Below, piece by piece: positions 18,961 through 31,445 of a DNA stretch of 64,000 nucleotides. The stretch comes from Lysobacter defluvii IMMIB APB-9 = DSM 18482 (GTDB lineage Bacteria > Pseudomonadota > Gammaproteobacteria > Xanthomonadales > Xanthomonadaceae). Positions within the stretch are counted from its first letter, which is position 1. Every line of letters starts with the position of its first letter. Position numbers and translations under genes: made by a program. The stretch lies in the NCBI RefSeq assembly GCF_000423325.1, contig NZ_AUHT01000004.1, positions 398,284 to 462,283 of the forward strand, written 5' to 3'. The notes under the pieces are model-generated. The model had not been told where the DNA came from. It did no database searches and was given only the letters and a program-made list of their open reading frames with translations.

Positions 18961-19929
18961 TCAGCGGCCGCCGGCGAGGCGGTCCAGCACCGCGGTGAGC
19001 TCCGCCGGCAGGGGCGCGTTCAGCAGGTAGGGCGTCCTGCCGCCGTCCAGCTCGAACTCCAGGGTCGAGGAGTGGAGGAACAGCCGGCGCAGGCCGGCCT
19101 TCTCGCGAAGGCGCTTGTTGACCTCCGGGTCGCCGTACTTGTCGTCGCCGGCAACCGGGTGGCCGATGTGCCGGGCGTGGGCCCGGATCTGGTGGGTGCG
19201 GCCGGTCTCGATCCTCACCTCGCCATAGGAATGCCCCCCCATGCGCTCGATCACCCGGAAGTGGCTGACCGAGGGCTTGCCGGCGGCATTCACCTGCACG
19301 TGCCGCTCGCCGCCCTGGCGCAGCCCGACGTGCAGCGGCGCATCGACCGTCATGGTCCCGTCCGGCATCCGCCCGGTCAGCAACGCCAGGTAGCGCTTCG
19401 CGATCCCGTGCTCCTCGCGCAGCAGGGCCTGCAATTCGACCAGGGCCGAGCGCTTCTTGGCGACGATCAGCAGGCCGGAAGTGTCCCGGTCCAGCCGGTG
19501 CACCAGCTCCAGGGTCTGCCCCGGGCGTGCGGCCCGTAGGGTCTCGATGGCGCCGAAGCTGATCCCGCTGCCGCCATGGCTGGCGACCCCCGAGGGCTTG
19601 TCCAGCGCCAGCAAGCGGTCGTCCTCGAACACCACCGCGGCCTGCAGCGCGTCCATGTAGGCGCGCGGCGGCGTGGCGGTGGCGCCGGGCTCCCCGGTGC
19701 GAACCGGGGGAATGCGGACCTCGTCCCCGCCCTCCAGCCGCCGGTCGACCTTCACCCGGCCGCCGTTCACCCGCACCTGGCCGGAGCGCACGATCTTGTA
19801 GACGAGCGAGCGCGGCGTGCCCTTCAGCTGGCCCAGGAGGAAGTTGTCCAGGCGCTGTCCGGCGCGGTCCTCCGGGACGGTCACCAGGCGGGCGCCGCCG
19901 CGGTTTTCGGGGTTTTCTGGGGGGGTCAT
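18961..19929 (-). CDS. rluC: 23S rRNA pseudouridine synthase RluC
   Basis: Converts uridines 955, 2504 and 2580 (E. coli numbering) of 23S rRNA to pseudouridine. The 322-residue product has an N-terminal S4 RNA-binding domain (about residues 20-75, QRLDNFLLGQLKGTPRSLVY) and a catalytic RluA-type domain with the HRLDRDTSG motif (nucleophile Asp147), plus RTHQIRAHARHIGHPVAGDD. It is divergent from rne, as in E. coli, which supports RluC rather than RluA or RluD. ATG 19929. Confidence 0.94.
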   Translation of the reverse strand: MTPPENPENRGGARLVTVPEDRAGQRLDNFLLGQLKGTPRSLVYKIVRSGQVRVNGGRVKVDRRLEGGDEVRIPPVRTGEPGATATPPRAYMDALQAAVVFEDDRLLALDKPSGVASHGGSGISFGAIETLRAARPGQTLELVHRLDRDTSGLLIVAKKRSALVELQALLREEHGIAKRYLALLTGRMPDGTMTVDAPLHVGLRQGGERHVQVNAAGKPSVSHFRVIERMGGHSYGEVRIETGRTHQIRAHARHIGHPVAGDDKYGDPEVNKRLREKAGLRRLFLHSSTLEFELDGGRTPYLLNAPLPAELTAVLDRLAGGR

Positions 19930-20383
19930 TGGGCCGGATTGTTCTGCTACACTCGCGACGCGAGATAAGGTTTTGATTTGGCAGGGGTTGCCCTGCCGCG
20001 ATGGCTGCGGGCTGGCCGTGCCGGGAAAGCACCCGGTCCGGACCGCGGCATGCCGGGTCCAGAGTGCGCCAGCGCCATGTTAGCAACGGCCTGCGCCGGG
20101 AACCTTGGCTCGTCCGGTGGGTCACACCTCCGGTGATATCGGAATGAACACGACCCGGCGGCGAGGGGGCCCTGCCCTGGCGCCGCCGGCCCGGAAAAGA
20201 ACAACGCAGCAGACAAGCGCTCCCGCGGCCCGCCGTGGTGTTGCAGCGCTGGAAATCGGAAGGCAACGCCAGCACGCGCACCGGCGCCCGGGTACCGGTA
20301 GCAGCGGGCCGTGCAGGCGTAGCGGAGGTTCCAGGGGCTACGCCAAGGCGTTCGGCGCGGAGTTGCGCGCGAGGAACGCGACA
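19930..20383 (+). promoter_or_regulatory. Long 5' leader of rne and divergent rluC/rne promoter region
   Basis: About 450 bases with no supported gene. In enterobacteria the rne mRNA has a long structured leader that RNase E cleaves to control its own synthesis. The length and divergent context here fit that model. The sequence is GC-rich with several short inverted repeats (for example around 20120-20136), but I could not identify the specific hairpins. The ribosome binding site GAGGAA at about 20371-20376 precedes ATG 20384. Confidence 0.45.
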
Positions 20384-23300
20384 ATGAAACGCATGCTGAT
20401 CAATGCGACGCAGGCAGAAGAACTGCGCGTCGCGATCGTGGACGGCCAGAACCTGTACGACATCGACATCGAGCAGCCGTCCCAGGAACAGAAGAAGTCC
20501 AACATCTACAAGGGCCGCATCACGCGGCTGGAGCCGTCGCTCGAGGCGGCCTTCGTCGAGTACGGCGGCAACCGCCACGGCTTCCTGCCGCTGAAGGAAA
20601 TCTCCCGCGACTACTTCCAGTCCGGCGTCGACCCGAACAAGGCCGGCCTCAAGGAATTGCTGCGCGAGGGCCAGGAAGTCGTGGTCCAGGTCGACAAGGA
20701 GGAGCGCGGGAACAAGGGCGCCGCCCTGACCACCTTCATCTCGCTGGCCGGCCGCTACATGGTGCTGATGCCCAACTCGCCCACCGCCGGCGGCGTCTCG
20801 CGCCGGATCGAGGGCGAGGACCGCGCCGAGCTCAAGCGGGCGATGGAGGCGATGACCATCCCCGACGAGATGGGCGTGATCATCCGCACCGCCGGCGTCG
20901 GCCGCGACGCCGAGGAGCTGCAGTGGGACCTCGACTACCTGCTCCAGGTCTGGAAGTCGGTCTGCGACGCGGCCCTGGCCAAGCCCGCCCCGTTCCTGAT
21001 CTACCAGGAAAGCCGGCTGATCATCCGCGCGCTGCGTGACTACATGCGGCCGGACATCGGCGAGATCCTGGTCGACACCGAGGAGATGTACGCCGAGGCG
21101 CGCGAGTTCATCGAGCAGGTGATGCCGCACAACCTGCGCAAGCTCAAGCACTACACCGACGACGTCCCGCTGTTCAACCGCTACCAGATCGAGTCCCAGA
21201 TCGAGAGCGCCTACGAGCGCGAGGTGCGCCTGCCGTCCGGCGGCGCGCTGGTCATCGACCAGACCGAGGCGCTGACCGCGGTGGACGTCAACTCCGCGCG
21301 CGCCACCAAGGGCGGCGACATCGAGGAGACCGCGCTCAATACCAACCTGGAGGCGGCCGAGGAGGTCGCCCGCCAGATGCGCCTGCGCGACCTGGGCGGC
21401 CTGGTGGTGATCGACTTCATCGACATGTCCTCGTCCAGGCACCAGCGCGAGGTCGAGAACCGGCTGCAGCAGTCGCTGCGCCAGGATCGCGCCCGGGTGC
21501 AGGTGGGCCGGATCTCACGCTTCGGCCTGCTGGAGATGAGCCGCCAGCGCCTGCGCCCGTCGCTGGGCGAGTCGAGCCAGATCGTTTGCCCGCGCTGCGA
21601 GGGCCAGGGCCGGATGCGCTCGGTCGAGTCGCTGTCGCTGGCCATCCTGCGGGTGGCCGAGGAGCACGCGATGAAGGACAACACCGGACAGGTGCTGGTA
21701 CAGGCCCCGGTGGAGATCGCCAACTACCTGCTCAACGAGAAGCGCCGCGCCCTGAGCGAGATCGAGACGCGCCACGATGCGCCGGTCGTGATCGTCGCCG
21801 ACGAGCACCTGCACACCCCGCACTACGAGGTCACCCGCCTGCGCGAGAACGAGCTGGGCGAGGAGAGCAGCAAGCCGAGCTACCACCGTGGCACGCAGCG
21901 CAAGCTGCCGGTGCACGCACTGAGCAAGGCCAACCTCAACATCCCGAAGCCGGCGGTCACCAACGTCCGCCACGAGCGCCCCGCCCCGGTGCGCGAGCTC
22001 CGCGAGCCGGAAGCACCGGCACCCGCGCCGGCCCCGGCCCCGGTGGTGGCCCCGACCCACTCCATCGGCATGGTGGAGCGGATCATGCGCTTCTTCCGCG
22101 GCGCCCCGGTCGCCGACGCCGCGAAGTCCGCCGCGGACGCCTCGCGCGAGTCCGGCCGTGACGCAGACCGCGGCAACGGCCGCCGGCGCGGCAAGGGCGG
22201 CCGCGACAACGGTACCCGCCGCGACGAGGCACGCGCCAACGGCAACGCCAACGGCAACGGCAAGCAGCCCGGCCGCGAGGCCGCGGGCGAGGAGCGCAGC
22301 CAGGAGCGCCGCCAGCGCGGCAAGGGCCGGGGCGAGCGCGCCGACCGCCAGGACAAGGCCCGTTCCGGCGCCAACGGCAACGCCTCCGCCAGCGGAAATG
22401 GCAAGCGCGAGCGCCAGGACCGGGACGAGCAGCCCCGCGCCGCGGCCCAGGCTGCGCAGGACGCACCCGGGACCCGCAAGGGCCGCACCAGCGAGGCACC
22501 CGAGGCTGTGGAAGAGCGCCGTGTCGCCGCAGCGGCACCGGGGGTCGCCAGCGCCGAGGCGCCGGACGAGCGCAACCTGCAGCCGGTGAAGGACTCTGGC
22601 TACATCAAGGGCACCGACCCGGATGCCGAAGCCACCGAAGGGGAAGGCAGCAGCCGTCGCCGTCGTGGCCGTCGCGGTGGCCGCCGCCGTCGCCGCAGTG
22701 GCGAAAACGCCGGCGCCGACCGTCCGGACACCGCCGACATCGACGCCGCGTCCGACGCGGAGAGCGTCGATGACGTGCCGCCGGTACCCAGCGGCGGCTC
22801 CCACCCCGAGTTCGACTTCGCCGAGGAGGCCGCCAGCAACCTGCCGGGCACCGACGAGGGCAAGGACGGCGCCGCGAAGAAGAACGCAGCTCCGGGTTCC
22901 GCTCCGTCCCCGGCTCCCGCGCCGTCGGCGCCTCCCGCTGTAGCGGAAGCTCCCGCAACGGCCCCCGCCGCTGCACCGGCTCCCGCCCCGGCGCCCGCTC
23001 CCGCCCGGGAGGCCGCTTCCGAGCCGGTACAGGCGAATGCCGATCCGGCCAGTGAAGCGGCCGACAGGGTCGCGGACGAGGAGCCGGCGAAGAGTGCCGA
23101 TCCGGTGGCCAGCCACGGGGAAACGGCCAACGCCGGCGCCAGTTCCGATGCCGATGCCGATGCCGCGGCCGGAGCCGAGGCTCAGCCCAGGCCGGCCAGC
23201 CGCAGCCGCCGTCCACGCAAGTCCGCTGCCAAGCGCGCCGCAGCCGCGGCCGCCAGCCCGGACGCTGCCCCCGGCGCCACCGGGGGCGTAGCAGACGGTG

Positions 23301-23788
23301 ACCCGGGGACCACGGTCGCCTCCGAGGCCGAGGCACCGGCGCCTGCGCCTGCCGCCGTGGTCGAGGAGACCCGCGCGGACAGCGTGCCGGAGGTCGTCCC
23401 CGCACCTGCCCCGGTCAGCGAACCGGAGCCGGCCACGCCGGCGCTCGTCGCGCAGGCGCAGGATCCGGTCGCCGATGAAGCCCCGGCTGCGCCGCCCGCA
23501 CCCGACGCCCTGGGCGGCGGCGGCGGGAATGCTGCCGAGACCGCACCCGATGCGCTCGGCGCCGGGGACGAAGACGCGGCCGAACCCGCGCCGGACGCAC
23601 TGGGCGGCGGCGGCGCCGAGACCGCGGTGGAGCCCCGGACCGGCAACCTGTTCGACACCAACGAGGCGCCGGCCCCCTCCCCCGCTCCCGCGCCGGCCCC
23701 TGCCGACGCGGCGACCGAGGGTGCGGAACAGGCGGGCGTCGAAGGGCAGCCGGCAACGGAAGACGACAGCAAGCGCGACGCAAGCTGA
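20384..23788 (+). CDS. rne: Ribonuclease E
   Basis: Essential endoribonuclease for mRNA decay and rRNA/tRNA processing and scaffold of the RNA degradosome. The 1134-residue product has the catalytic half at residues 1-520. It starts [20 protein letters not shown], with S1 domain (about 38-120), the DNase-like catalytic region ([20 protein letters not shown] and [11 protein letters not shown] with metal-binding Asp residues) and Zn-link CPRC at Cys402/Cys405. The C-terminal half is disordered: Arg-rich RNA-binding tracts ([18 protein letters not shown] near residue 760) and long Pro/Ala repeats. It has little recognisable sequence in common with the E. coli scaffold, as expected. Start chosen by homology and Shine-Dalgarno. 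Confidence 0.96.
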   Translation: MKRMLINATQAEELRVAIVDGQNLYDIDIEQPSQEQKKSNIYKGRITRLEPSLEAAFVEYGGNRHGFLPLKEISRDYFQSGVDPNKAGLKELLREGQEVVVQVDKEERGNKGAALTTFISLAGRYMVLMPNSPTAGGVSRRIEGEDRAELKRAMEAMTIPDEMGVIIRTAGVGRDAEELQWDLDYLLQVWKSVCDAALAKPAPFLIYQESRLIIRALRDYMRPDIGEILVDTEEMYAEAREFIEQVMPHNLRKLKHYTDDVPLFNRYQIESQIESAYEREVRLPSGGALVIDQTEALTAVDVNSARATKGGDIEETALNTNLEAAEEVARQMRLRDLGGLVVIDFIDMSSSRHQREVENRLQQSLRQDRARVQVGRISRFGLLEMSRQRLRPSLGESSQIVCPRCEGQGRMRSVESLSLAILRVAEEHAMKDNTGQVLVQAPVEIANYLLNEKRRALSEIETRHDAPVVIVADEHLHTPHYEVTRLRENELGEESSKPSYHRGTQRKLPVHALSKANLNIPKPAVTNVRHERPAPVRELREPEAPAPAPAPAPVVAPTHSIGMVERIMRFFRGAPVADAAKSAADASRESGRDADRGNGRRRGKGGRDNGTRRDEARANGNANGNGKQPGREAAGEERSQERRQRGKGRGERADRQDKARSGANGNASASGNGKRERQDRDEQPRAAAQAAQDAPGTRKGRTSEAPEAVEERRVAAAAPGVASAEAPDERNLQPVKDSGYIKGTDPDAEATEGEGSSRRRRGRRGGRRRRRSGENAGADRPDTADIDAASDAESVDDVPPVPSGGSHPEFDFAEEAASNLPGTDEGKDGAAKKNAAPGSAPSPAPAPSAPPAVAEAPATAPAAAPAPAPAPAPAREAASEPVQANADPASEAADRVADEEPAKSADPVASHGETANAGASSDADADAAAGAEAQPRPASRSRRPRKSAAKRAAAAAASPDAAPGATGGVADGDPGTTVASEAEAPAPAPAAVVEETRADSVPEVVPAPAPVSEPEPATPALVAQAQDPVADEAPAAPPAPDALGGGGGNAAETAPDALGAGDEDAAEPAPDALGGGGAETAVEPRTGNLFDTNEAPAPSPAPAPAPADAATEGAEQAGVEGQPATEDDSKRDAS

Positions 23789-23808
23789 CGCGCCAGCCGG
23801 GAACACGG

Positions 23809-23841
23809 AAACGGGCCGCTGATGCGGCCCGTTTTCTTTTT
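23809..23841 (+). terminator. Rho-independent terminator of rne
   Basis: Perfect 11-bp stem AAACGGGCCGC/GCGGCCCGTTT with a 4-base loop (TGAT) and a TCTTTTT tail. It lies 21 bases after the rne stop and abuts the convergent response-regulator gene, so it may serve both. Confidence 0.9.
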
Positions 23842-24491
23842 CAGCCGGGGACCGAGGTTTCCTCGACCAGCCCGTACTGCCCCATCAGCCGGGCCAGCGC
23901 CACGGTGTCTCCGATCCCGAGCTTGTCGAACAGCCGGCTCTTGTGGGTGTTGACCGTCTTGGGACTCAGGCTGAGCCGTTCGGCGATCTGGCCCTGCCGC
24001 AGGCCCTGGGCGAGCATCAGCGCAACCTCCAGCTCCCGGTCGCTCAACGCGTCGAAGGGGTTGCCCGCGCCATCGATGCCCGACAGCGCCATGTGCCGGG
24101 CCACGTTGCCGGCCAGGAAGCGCCGGCCCCGCGACACCTCGCGGATCGCGTCCAGCAGTTCTTCCGCATCGCCGCCCTTGCCCACGTAGCCCGAGGCACC
24201 GGCCTCCAGCAGCCGGCGCGGCATCGGTCCGTCCTCGAGCACGGACACCATCACCACCCGCGTGTCGGGCTGCCCGCGCACGATGCGCTCGGTGACCTCG
24301 AGTCCGCTCATCCCCGGCAGGTGCAGGTCGCACAGCACCACGTCGGGCTTGAGCGCGCGTACCTGCGGCAACGCCGCCTCGCCGGTCGATGCCTCGCCGA
24401 CCACCTCCATGTCAGGCTGCCCGGACACGATCAAGCGGATGCCGCTGCGCACCAGCGCGTGGTCGTCAACGATGAAGATCCTGATCGCCAT
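23841..24491 (-). CDS. LuxR-type response regulator (GacA/UvrY-like)
   Basis: A 216-residue two-domain regulator. The receiver domain (residues 1-120) has phospho-acceptor Asp55 in VLCDLHLPGMSG. The C-terminal LuxR-type helix-turn-helix has LSDRELEVALMLAQG and SLSPKTVNTHKSRLFDKLGI. Length and HTH match GacA/UvrY, the regulators of the Csr/Rsm small-RNA cascade; the cognate BarA-like kinase is not in the window. ATG 24491 was chosen because the frame upstream reads through the tRNA-Ser gene. It converges with rne. Confidence 0.85.
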   Translation of the reverse strand: MAIRIFIVDDHALVRSGIRLIVSGQPDMEVVGEASTGEAALPQVRALKPDVVLCDLHLPGMSGLEVTERIVRGQPDTRVVMVSVLEDGPMPRRLLEAGASGYVGKGGDAEELLDAIREVSRGRRFLAGNVARHMALSGIDGAGNPFDALSDRELEVALMLAQGLRQGQIAERLSLSPKTVNTHKSRLFDKLGIGDTVALARLMGQYGLVEETSVPG

Positions 24492-24517
24492 ACCCTTCTT
24501 CCTCCTTGATGGGTGAG

Positions 24518-24605
24518 TGGCGGAAGCGGTGGGATTCGAACCCACGAACGGTTGCCCGTTGCCGGTTTTCAAGACCGGTGCCTTCAACCACTCGGCCACG
24601 CTTCC
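24518..24605 (-). tRNA. tRNA-Ser, anticodon TGA
   Basis: An 88-nucleotide class II tRNA with acceptor stem GGAAGCG/CGCTTCC, discriminator G and encoded CCA end. It has the D-loop region TGGCCGAGTGGTTGAAGGC, anticodon TGA at 24569-24571 within CTTGAAA, a long variable arm, and T-loop GTTCGAATCCC. Reads UCN serine codons. serS lies about 1.1 kb upstream on the same strand, probably by chance. Confidence 0.97.
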
Positions 24606-24653
24606 ACTGGGTCCCCCTGGTTCCCTGCCGCGTCCTGCGGCGGGGCTATTCTG

Positions 24654-25643
24654 TCACGGGACGCCCGCCTGGCGGCGGAACGCGGCTTCCTCTTCCGCGG
24701 AGCAGGGCTTGCCGTTGATCTCGCCGCAGCCCAGCCGCGCGGTTTCGATCATCGGCGGCAGCTTCTCGGCCAGGAAGTCGATGAACACCCGCACCGCCGG
24801 GAGCATGCCGCGGCGCGAGGCGAACACCGCGTGCGAGATCCCCTGCGGCAGGCGCCACTGCGGCAGCACCACCTTGAGGGTGCCGTTGCGCACGGCGTCG
24901 GAGCAGATGGTTTCCGGCAGCAGGGTGATGCCGACGCCGCGCTCGGCCAGCGCCATCAGCATGGGGAAATCGAAGCCGCTGACCCGCGGCTTGAGGTCGA
25001 CGCGCTTGACCTCGCCCCCGGGCCCGTGGAGTTCCCAGCGCTGCGGGGCGTCGTCGTCGCTCATCGCCAGGGTGACGTGCTCGGCCAGCTCGTCGGGGCT
25101 GGCCGGCTCCCCCATGCGCCGCAGGTAGTCCGGGCTGGCGACCAGCAGCTCCTGGATCATGCCGAAGCTGCGCATGACCAGGCTGCCGTCGTCGTCCAGC
25201 CGCGTGCGCACGCGCAGCGCGACGTCGATGCCCTCGTTGATGATGTCCACGCGCCGGTTGCTGACCGTCAGGTGCACGCGCACCTCCGGGTAGCGCGCCA
25301 GGAACTCGGGCAGCAGCCGCGGCATGTTCTGCTGCGCCATGCTGACCGGCACGCTGACCCGGACCACGCCGCGCGGCTCGGCGCTCAGGCGATCGACCAC
25401 CTCGCGCGCCGCCTGGGCCTCGCTGAGCATGGTCTGGGCATGGCGGTACACGGCTTGGCCCACGTCGGTCACCGCGAAACGGCGCGTGGAGCGCTGCAGC
25501 AGGCGCACGCCCAGCTCGGCCTCCAGCTGGCTGATCCGCCGGCTGAGGCGGGACTTGGGGATCCCCAGTGCCCGCTCGGCGGCGGCGAACCCGGCGTGCT
25601 CCACCACCACGGCGAAGTAGTACAGGTCGTTCAGGTCGTGCAT
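24654..25643 (-). CDS. LysR-family transcriptional regulator
   Basis: A 329-residue regulator. The N-terminal winged helix-turn-helix (residues 1-62) reads FAAAERALGIPKSRLSRRIS, followed by a periplasmic-binding-protein-like effector domain (about residues 90-295; VRVSVPVSMAQQNMPRLLPE). The SRLSRRIS recognition helix and the segment IDVALRVRTRLDD place it in the DhcR/AaeR-type (CrgA-like) branch. Effector and targets are unknown. The C-terminus extends about 25 residues past the usual end with two Cys residues (GCGEINGKPCS). No divergently transcribed target gene is adjacent. Confidence 0.9.
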   Translation of the reverse strand: MHDLNDLYYFAVVVEHAGFAAAERALGIPKSRLSRRISQLEAELGVRLLQRSTRRFAVTDVGQAVYRHAQTMLSEAQAAREVVDRLSAEPRGVVRVSVPVSMAQQNMPRLLPEFLARYPEVRVHLTVSNRRVDIINEGIDVALRVRTRLDDDGSLVMRSFGMIQELLVASPDYLRRMGEPASPDELAEHVTLAMSDDDAPQRWELHGPGGEVKRVDLKPRVSGFDFPMLMALAERGVGITLLPETICSDAVRNGTLKVVLPQWRLPQGISHAVFASRRGMLPAVRVFIDFLAEKLPPMIETARLGCGEINGKPCSAEEEAAFRRQAGVP

Positions 25644-25708
25644 CCGGTGTTCCCTCGGTGGAACGAATGGGGCTATTTGAGCAGCTTTGCCGGCAATCCG
25701 TCAGCAGT

Positions 25709-27803
<2,095 letters not shown>

Positions 27804-27804
27804 G

Positions 27805-29124
27805 TCACTCCGGCGCGGGTTCCTCCGCGAGCCCCATCCCGGCGCCCGCCGCGAGCGACGCAAAACCCGGGAACGAGGTCGCCACGTTGGCCACGTCGCG
27901 CACCCGCACCGGGGCAGGCGTGCACTGCGCGGCGACCGCCAGGGCCATCGCGATCCGGTGGTCACCCAGTGCTTCGACCGTGCCGCCGCGCGACAGCGGC
28001 CCCCGGATGACCGCGCCATCGGGCGCCTCGTCGACCGTCGCGCCCAGCTCGCGCAGGCCCACGGCCATCGCGGCGATCCGGTCCGACTCCTTCACCCGCA
28101 GCTCGGCCGCGCCGCGCACTACCGTCTCGCCGCGGGCACAGGCGGCGGCGACGAACAGCGCGGGGAACTCGTCGATCATGTCGGGCACCAGCGCTTCGGG
28201 CACCTCGATCCCCGACAGGGGCGCGTGCCGGACCCGCAGGTCGGCGGTCTCGGTCCCGGCCCGGCTCCGCGCGGCCAGGACCTCGATGTCCGCCCCCATC
28301 CTGCGCAGCGCCTCGAGCAGGCCGGTGCGGCGCGGGTCGAGCCCGACACCGGTGAGCAGCAGGTCCGAACCGGGCACGACCGTGGCGGCAACCAGGAAGA
28401 ACGCCGCCGAGGAGAAGTCGCCCGGCACCTCCACGTCCGTGGCAACCAGCCGGTGCCCCCCGCCGAGGGCGGCACGCCCGGGGCTCCATTCCACCGGCCA
28501 GCCGAAGGCGGCGAGCATGCGCTCGGTGTAGTCGCGGGTCGGACGCGGCTCGACGACGCTGGTGCGGCCGTCGGCATACAGGCCGGCGAGCAGGAGTGCG
28601 GATTTCACCTGCGCGCTTGCGACCGCCAGCACGTGGTCCGTGCCCAGGAGCGGCTGGCCGCCCTGGATGCGCAGCGGTGGCACGCCGCCATCGGCCGTGC
28701 CGATCCGCGCCCCCATCGCGCCAAGGGGATCCACCACGCGCCGCATCGGCCGCGTGGACAGCGAGCGGTCGCCCACCAGTTCGCTGTCGAACGCCTGGCC
28801 GGCGAGCAGTCCCGCCAGCAGCCGCATCCCGGTGCCGGAGTTGCCGCAGTCCAGCGGGCCTTCCGGGGCGCGCAACCCGTGCAGCCCGACGCCGTGCACG
28901 TGCCGCACGCCCGGCGTGGGTGCCTCGATGCGGACCCCCATCTGCTCCAGGATGCGTGCGGTCGCGACCGTGTCGGCGCCTTCCAGGAAGCCGTGGATGC
29001 GGGTCTCGCCTTCGGCCAGCGCGCCCAGCATCAGCGCCCGGTGCGAGACCGACTTGTCCCCGGGCACCCGCACCCGCCCGCGCAGCGGCCGCCCGGGCCG
29101 GGCCACCCAGTCCTGCCGGTCCAT
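27805..29124 (-). CDS. aroA: 3-phosphoshikimate 1-carboxyvinyltransferase (EPSP synthase)
   Basis: Sixth step of the shikimate pathway: shikimate-3-phosphate plus PEP to EPSP. The 439-residue product has the active-site Lys in VPGDKSVSHRALML, GNSGTGMRLLAGLLAG, RPTRDYTERML, and the C-terminal RVKESDRIAAM and GDHRIAMALAVA motifs. The start ATG 29124 overlaps the serC stop by one base (TGATG), so the two are co-translated. In many gammaproteobacteria pheA sits between them and cmk-rpsA follow; here pheA is absent from the cluster and cmk-rpsA-ihfB lie 25 kb away. Confidence 0.97.
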   Translation of the reverse strand: MDRQDWVARPGRPLRGRVRVPGDKSVSHRALMLGALAEGETRIHGFLEGADTVATARILEQMGVRIEAPTPGVRHVHGVGLHGLRAPEGPLDCGNSGTGMRLLAGLLAGQAFDSELVGDRSLSTRPMRRVVDPLGAMGARIGTADGGVPPLRIQGGQPLLGTDHVLAVASAQVKSALLLAGLYADGRTSVVEPRPTRDYTERMLAAFGWPVEWSPGRAALGGGHRLVATDVEVPGDFSSAAFFLVAATVVPGSDLLLTGVGLDPRRTGLLEALRRMGADIEVLAARSRAGTETADLRVRHAPLSGIEVPEALVPDMIDEFPALFVAAACARGETVVRGAAELRVKESDRIAAMAVGLRELGATVDEAPDGAVIRGPLSRGGTVEALGDHRIAMALAVAAQCTPAPVRVRDVANVATSFPGFASLAAGAGMGLAEEPAPE

Positions 29125-30209
29125 CAGCCGTGCCGCTTCCGGAAGTCGTCCATGAAGCCGGCCAGCGCACGCACGCCCTCGACCGGCATGGCGTTGTAGA
29201 TCGAGGCCCGCATGCCGCCAAGCGCCCGGTGCCCCTTCAGGCCGATCAGTCCGGCTTCGGTGGCCTCGCGCAGGAACAGCGGGTCCAGCCCCCGATCGTG
29301 CAGGTGGAACGGCACGTTCATGCGCGAGCGCACCCGCGGCGCGACGTCGTTGCGGTAGAACCCGCCGGAGCCGTCGATCGCCGCGTACAGCAGCGCCGCC
29401 TTCTCCGCGTTGCGGCGGGCGAACTCCTCGACCCCGCCCTCGTCCAGCATCCACCGGAACACCAGGCCGGCCAGGTACCAGTTGAAGGTGGCCGGCGTGT
29501 TGAGCATCGAGCCCGCGCGCGCATGCTCGCGGTAGTCCAGGATCGGCGCCCGTGGCTGTCCGGTCCGCTCCAGCAGGTCGGGCCGGATCACCGCGACGGC
29601 GATCCCGGACGGCCCCAGGTTCTTCTGGGCGCCCGCGTACACCATGGCGAGGCGGCTGAAATCCAGCGGACGGGAGGCGATGCTGGAGCTGAAGTCCGCC
29701 ACCAGCGGCACGTCGCCGGCGTCCGGCACCCCCTCGAACTCGACCCCGTGGATCGTCTCGTTGTCGGTGTAGTGCAGGTACGCCGCGTCCTCCGACAGCC
29801 GCCACTGCGCGACCGGGGGAACGTCGACGTAGCGCTCCGGACCGGTATCCGCGGCGAGGTTCACCGCGACCGTAGCCTCGGCCTGCTGGACCGCGAGGCG
29901 GCCCCAGTGCCCGGTCACCACGTAGTCGGCGGCCTGCCCGGGCGCGGCGAAGTTGAGGGGGATCAGCGCCTGCTGGGTGGTCGCGCCGCCGGCCAGGAAC
30001 AGGACCCGGTACTCATCCGGGACCGTGAGCAGGCTGCGCAGGTCCGCCTCGGCACGCGCGGCGACCTCCATGAACTCCCCGCCCCGGTGGCTGAGTTCCA
30101 TCACCGAGGCGCCGGTGCCACGCCACTCCAGCAGTTCTTCCTGCGCCTGCCGCAATACCGGCTCCGGCAGGGCCGCCGGGCCGGCGCTGAAATTGAATGC
30201 ACGGGTCAT
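29124..30209 (-). CDS. serC: Phosphoserine aminotransferase
   Basis: PLP-dependent transamination of 3-phosphohydroxypyruvate in serine synthesis and of the C4 analogue in pyridoxal-phosphate synthesis. The 361-residue product starts [19 protein letters not shown], has the GGATTQ phosphate-binding segment, the PLP-binding Lys in [12 protein letters not shown] and the C-terminal [13 protein letters not shown]. Length matches E. coli SerC (362). It forms an operon with aroA downstream and follows the FHA-domain gene by three bases. Confidence 0.97.
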   Translation of the reverse strand: MTRAFNFSAGPAALPEPVLRQAQEELLEWRGTGASVMELSHRGGEFMEVAARAEADLRSLLTVPDEYRVLFLAGGATTQQALIPLNFAAPGQAADYVVTGHWGRLAVQQAEATVAVNLAADTGPERYVDVPPVAQWRLSEDAAYLHYTDNETIHGVEFEGVPDAGDVPLVADFSSSIASRPLDFSRLAMVYAGAQKNLGPSGIAVAVIRPDLLERTGQPRAPILDYREHARAGSMLNTPATFNWYLAGLVFRWMLDEGGVEEFARRNAEKAALLYAAIDGSGGFYRNDVAPRVRSRMNVPFHLHDRGLDPLFLREATEAGLIGLKGHRALGGMRASIYNAMPVEGVRALAGFMDDFRKRHG

Positions 30210-30212
30210 CGC

Positions 30213-30995
30213 TCATCCTCCCCAGGTCAGCAGCAGCGCCAGGATCCCGGCGATCATCGCCGCGGCCAGCAGCACCCAGGGCAGGTGCCGCCACGATCCG
30301 CCGGCGGGTGCATCGGAGTCGCCCGGTGCCGGCTCGACCGGATACTCGCGGGCAACCGGTCGCGCCGGTACCCGCACCAGCGGCGATTCCACCACGAACC
30401 GCTGGCCGCGGCCCACCACGACCTGGTCGCCCGGCCCCAGCAGGGCCTCGCGCACCGGGTGGCCATTGACCATGCAGCCGGCCCCGTCTTCGGCCACCTG
30501 CAGGGCGACGCCCGCGCCCTGCGGCCACAGCATCAGGTGCCGGTCGTGGATGCCGGGCTCCTCGAGGCGGATGTCGCAGTCGGATCCGCTGCCCAGGGTC
30601 CGCGGCTGGTCCAGCGTGAAGCAGCGGCCATGATGCGGACCGCCGAGGCCGCGAAGCACCTGGCGCGACGGATTGGCCGCGCCTTCCGCGGCCGTCGGCA
30701 CCGGCCGCGGCGGCGCACCGGCCAGGCCCAGCTCGACGCCGTCGATGTGGATCGAATCCCCGGGGCGCAGCAGCGCCATCCGGCGCACCGGCCGGCCGTT
30801 GACGTGGACCCGGCTGGCACCCTCGCGCAGCTGCAGCCACGCACCGCGGCCATCGATGCTGACCTGCAGGCGCGCGTCCTCGCCGCGGTCGACCAGGCGG
30901 GGGCCGTGCGGGCCCTTGCCCACGGCATGCACGCCGGGACCGAGCACGATGTCCTCGTTGCTGCGGTCGGCGAATCGGAATCGGAGGGTTTCCAC
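30213..30995 (-). CDS. Membrane protein with two FHA domains
   Basis: A 260-residue protein with two forkhead-associated (phosphothreonine-binding) modules. The first (about residues 20-90) is degenerate: LQLREGASRVHVNGRPVRRM. The second (about 110-195) has the GSGSDCDIRLEEPGIHDRHL pattern and VNGHPVREALLGPGDQVVVG. One C-terminal membrane helix (LPWVLLAAAMIAGILALLLTW) leaves a very short tail, so the FHA part is cytosolic if tail-anchored. GTG 30995 was chosen because the frame above it reads antisense through the neighbouring gene. It ends three bases before serC. Partner kinase unknown. Confidence 0.8.
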   Translation of the reverse strand: METLRFRFADRSNEDIVLGPGVHAVGKGPHGPRLVDRGEDARLQVSIDGRGAWLQLREGASRVHVNGRPVRRMALLRPGDSIHIDGVELGLAGAPPRPVPTAAEGAANPSRQVLRGLGGPHHGRCFTLDQPRTLGSGSDCDIRLEEPGIHDRHLMLWPQGAGVALQVAEDGAGCMVNGHPVREALLGPGDQVVVGRGQRFVVESPLVRVPARPVAREYPVEPAPGDSDAPAGGSWRHLPWVLLAAAMIAGILALLLTWGG

Positions 30996-31100
30996 GCGGC
31001 CGCAATCTAGCACGCCCCCCGCGGCGCGACACGCCGTCCGTGCATGCTTGAACGTCGCACCACCCCCGGCACAATGTGCTGCCAGACCACGGTATCGCGA

Positions 31101-31376
31101 ATGGCCAGCATCGACATCCGCCACCCCCACTCCCTGCCGCCGGCGCACGCGCGCGACTGCGTGCACGACGTCGCCACCATCCTCGCCGAGCGCTATGCCA
31201 TCCACAGCACGTGGGACGGCGACATCCTGCGATTCACCGGCCCGGGGGTGGAGGGGCACCTGGCGCTGCTGCCGGCCGAACTGCACTTCAGCGCCCAGCT
31301 GGGATTCCTGCTTGCGCCCATGCGGGGCCCGATCGAGCAGGAAGTCCGGCGGGTACTGGGCGAGCGCTTCGGCTGA
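31101..31376 (+). CDS. Polyhydroxyalkanoic acid system family protein
   Basis: A 91-residue protein matching the PHA granule-associated/regulatory small-protein family: MASIDIRHPHSLPPAHARD at the start, ILAERYAIHSTWDGDILRFTGPGVEG in the middle, and LGFLLAPMRGPIEQEVRRVL at the end. The family is found in PHA-producing and many other proteobacteria; its molecular role is poorly known. ATG 31101 was preferred over an upstream ATG at 31044 from the family N-terminus. It stands close to hydroxybutyrate-degrading genes, which fits but does not prove a role in PHB metabolism. Confidence 0.78.
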   Translation: MASIDIRHPHSLPPAHARDCVHDVATILAERYAIHSTWDGDILRFTGPGVEGHLALLPAELHFSAQLGFLLAPMRGPIEQEVRRVLGERFG

Positions 31377-31445
31377 ACAGGGCGCTCACGTAGTGCACGC
31401 ACGCGCGCGATACCCTGACGCCCCCGCCGCAGGTCCACGCAATCC

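Noticed and set aside
24492..24599. N-terminal extension of the response regulator
   Set aside because: These 36 codons are the translation of the tRNA-Ser gene; the real start is ATG 24491.
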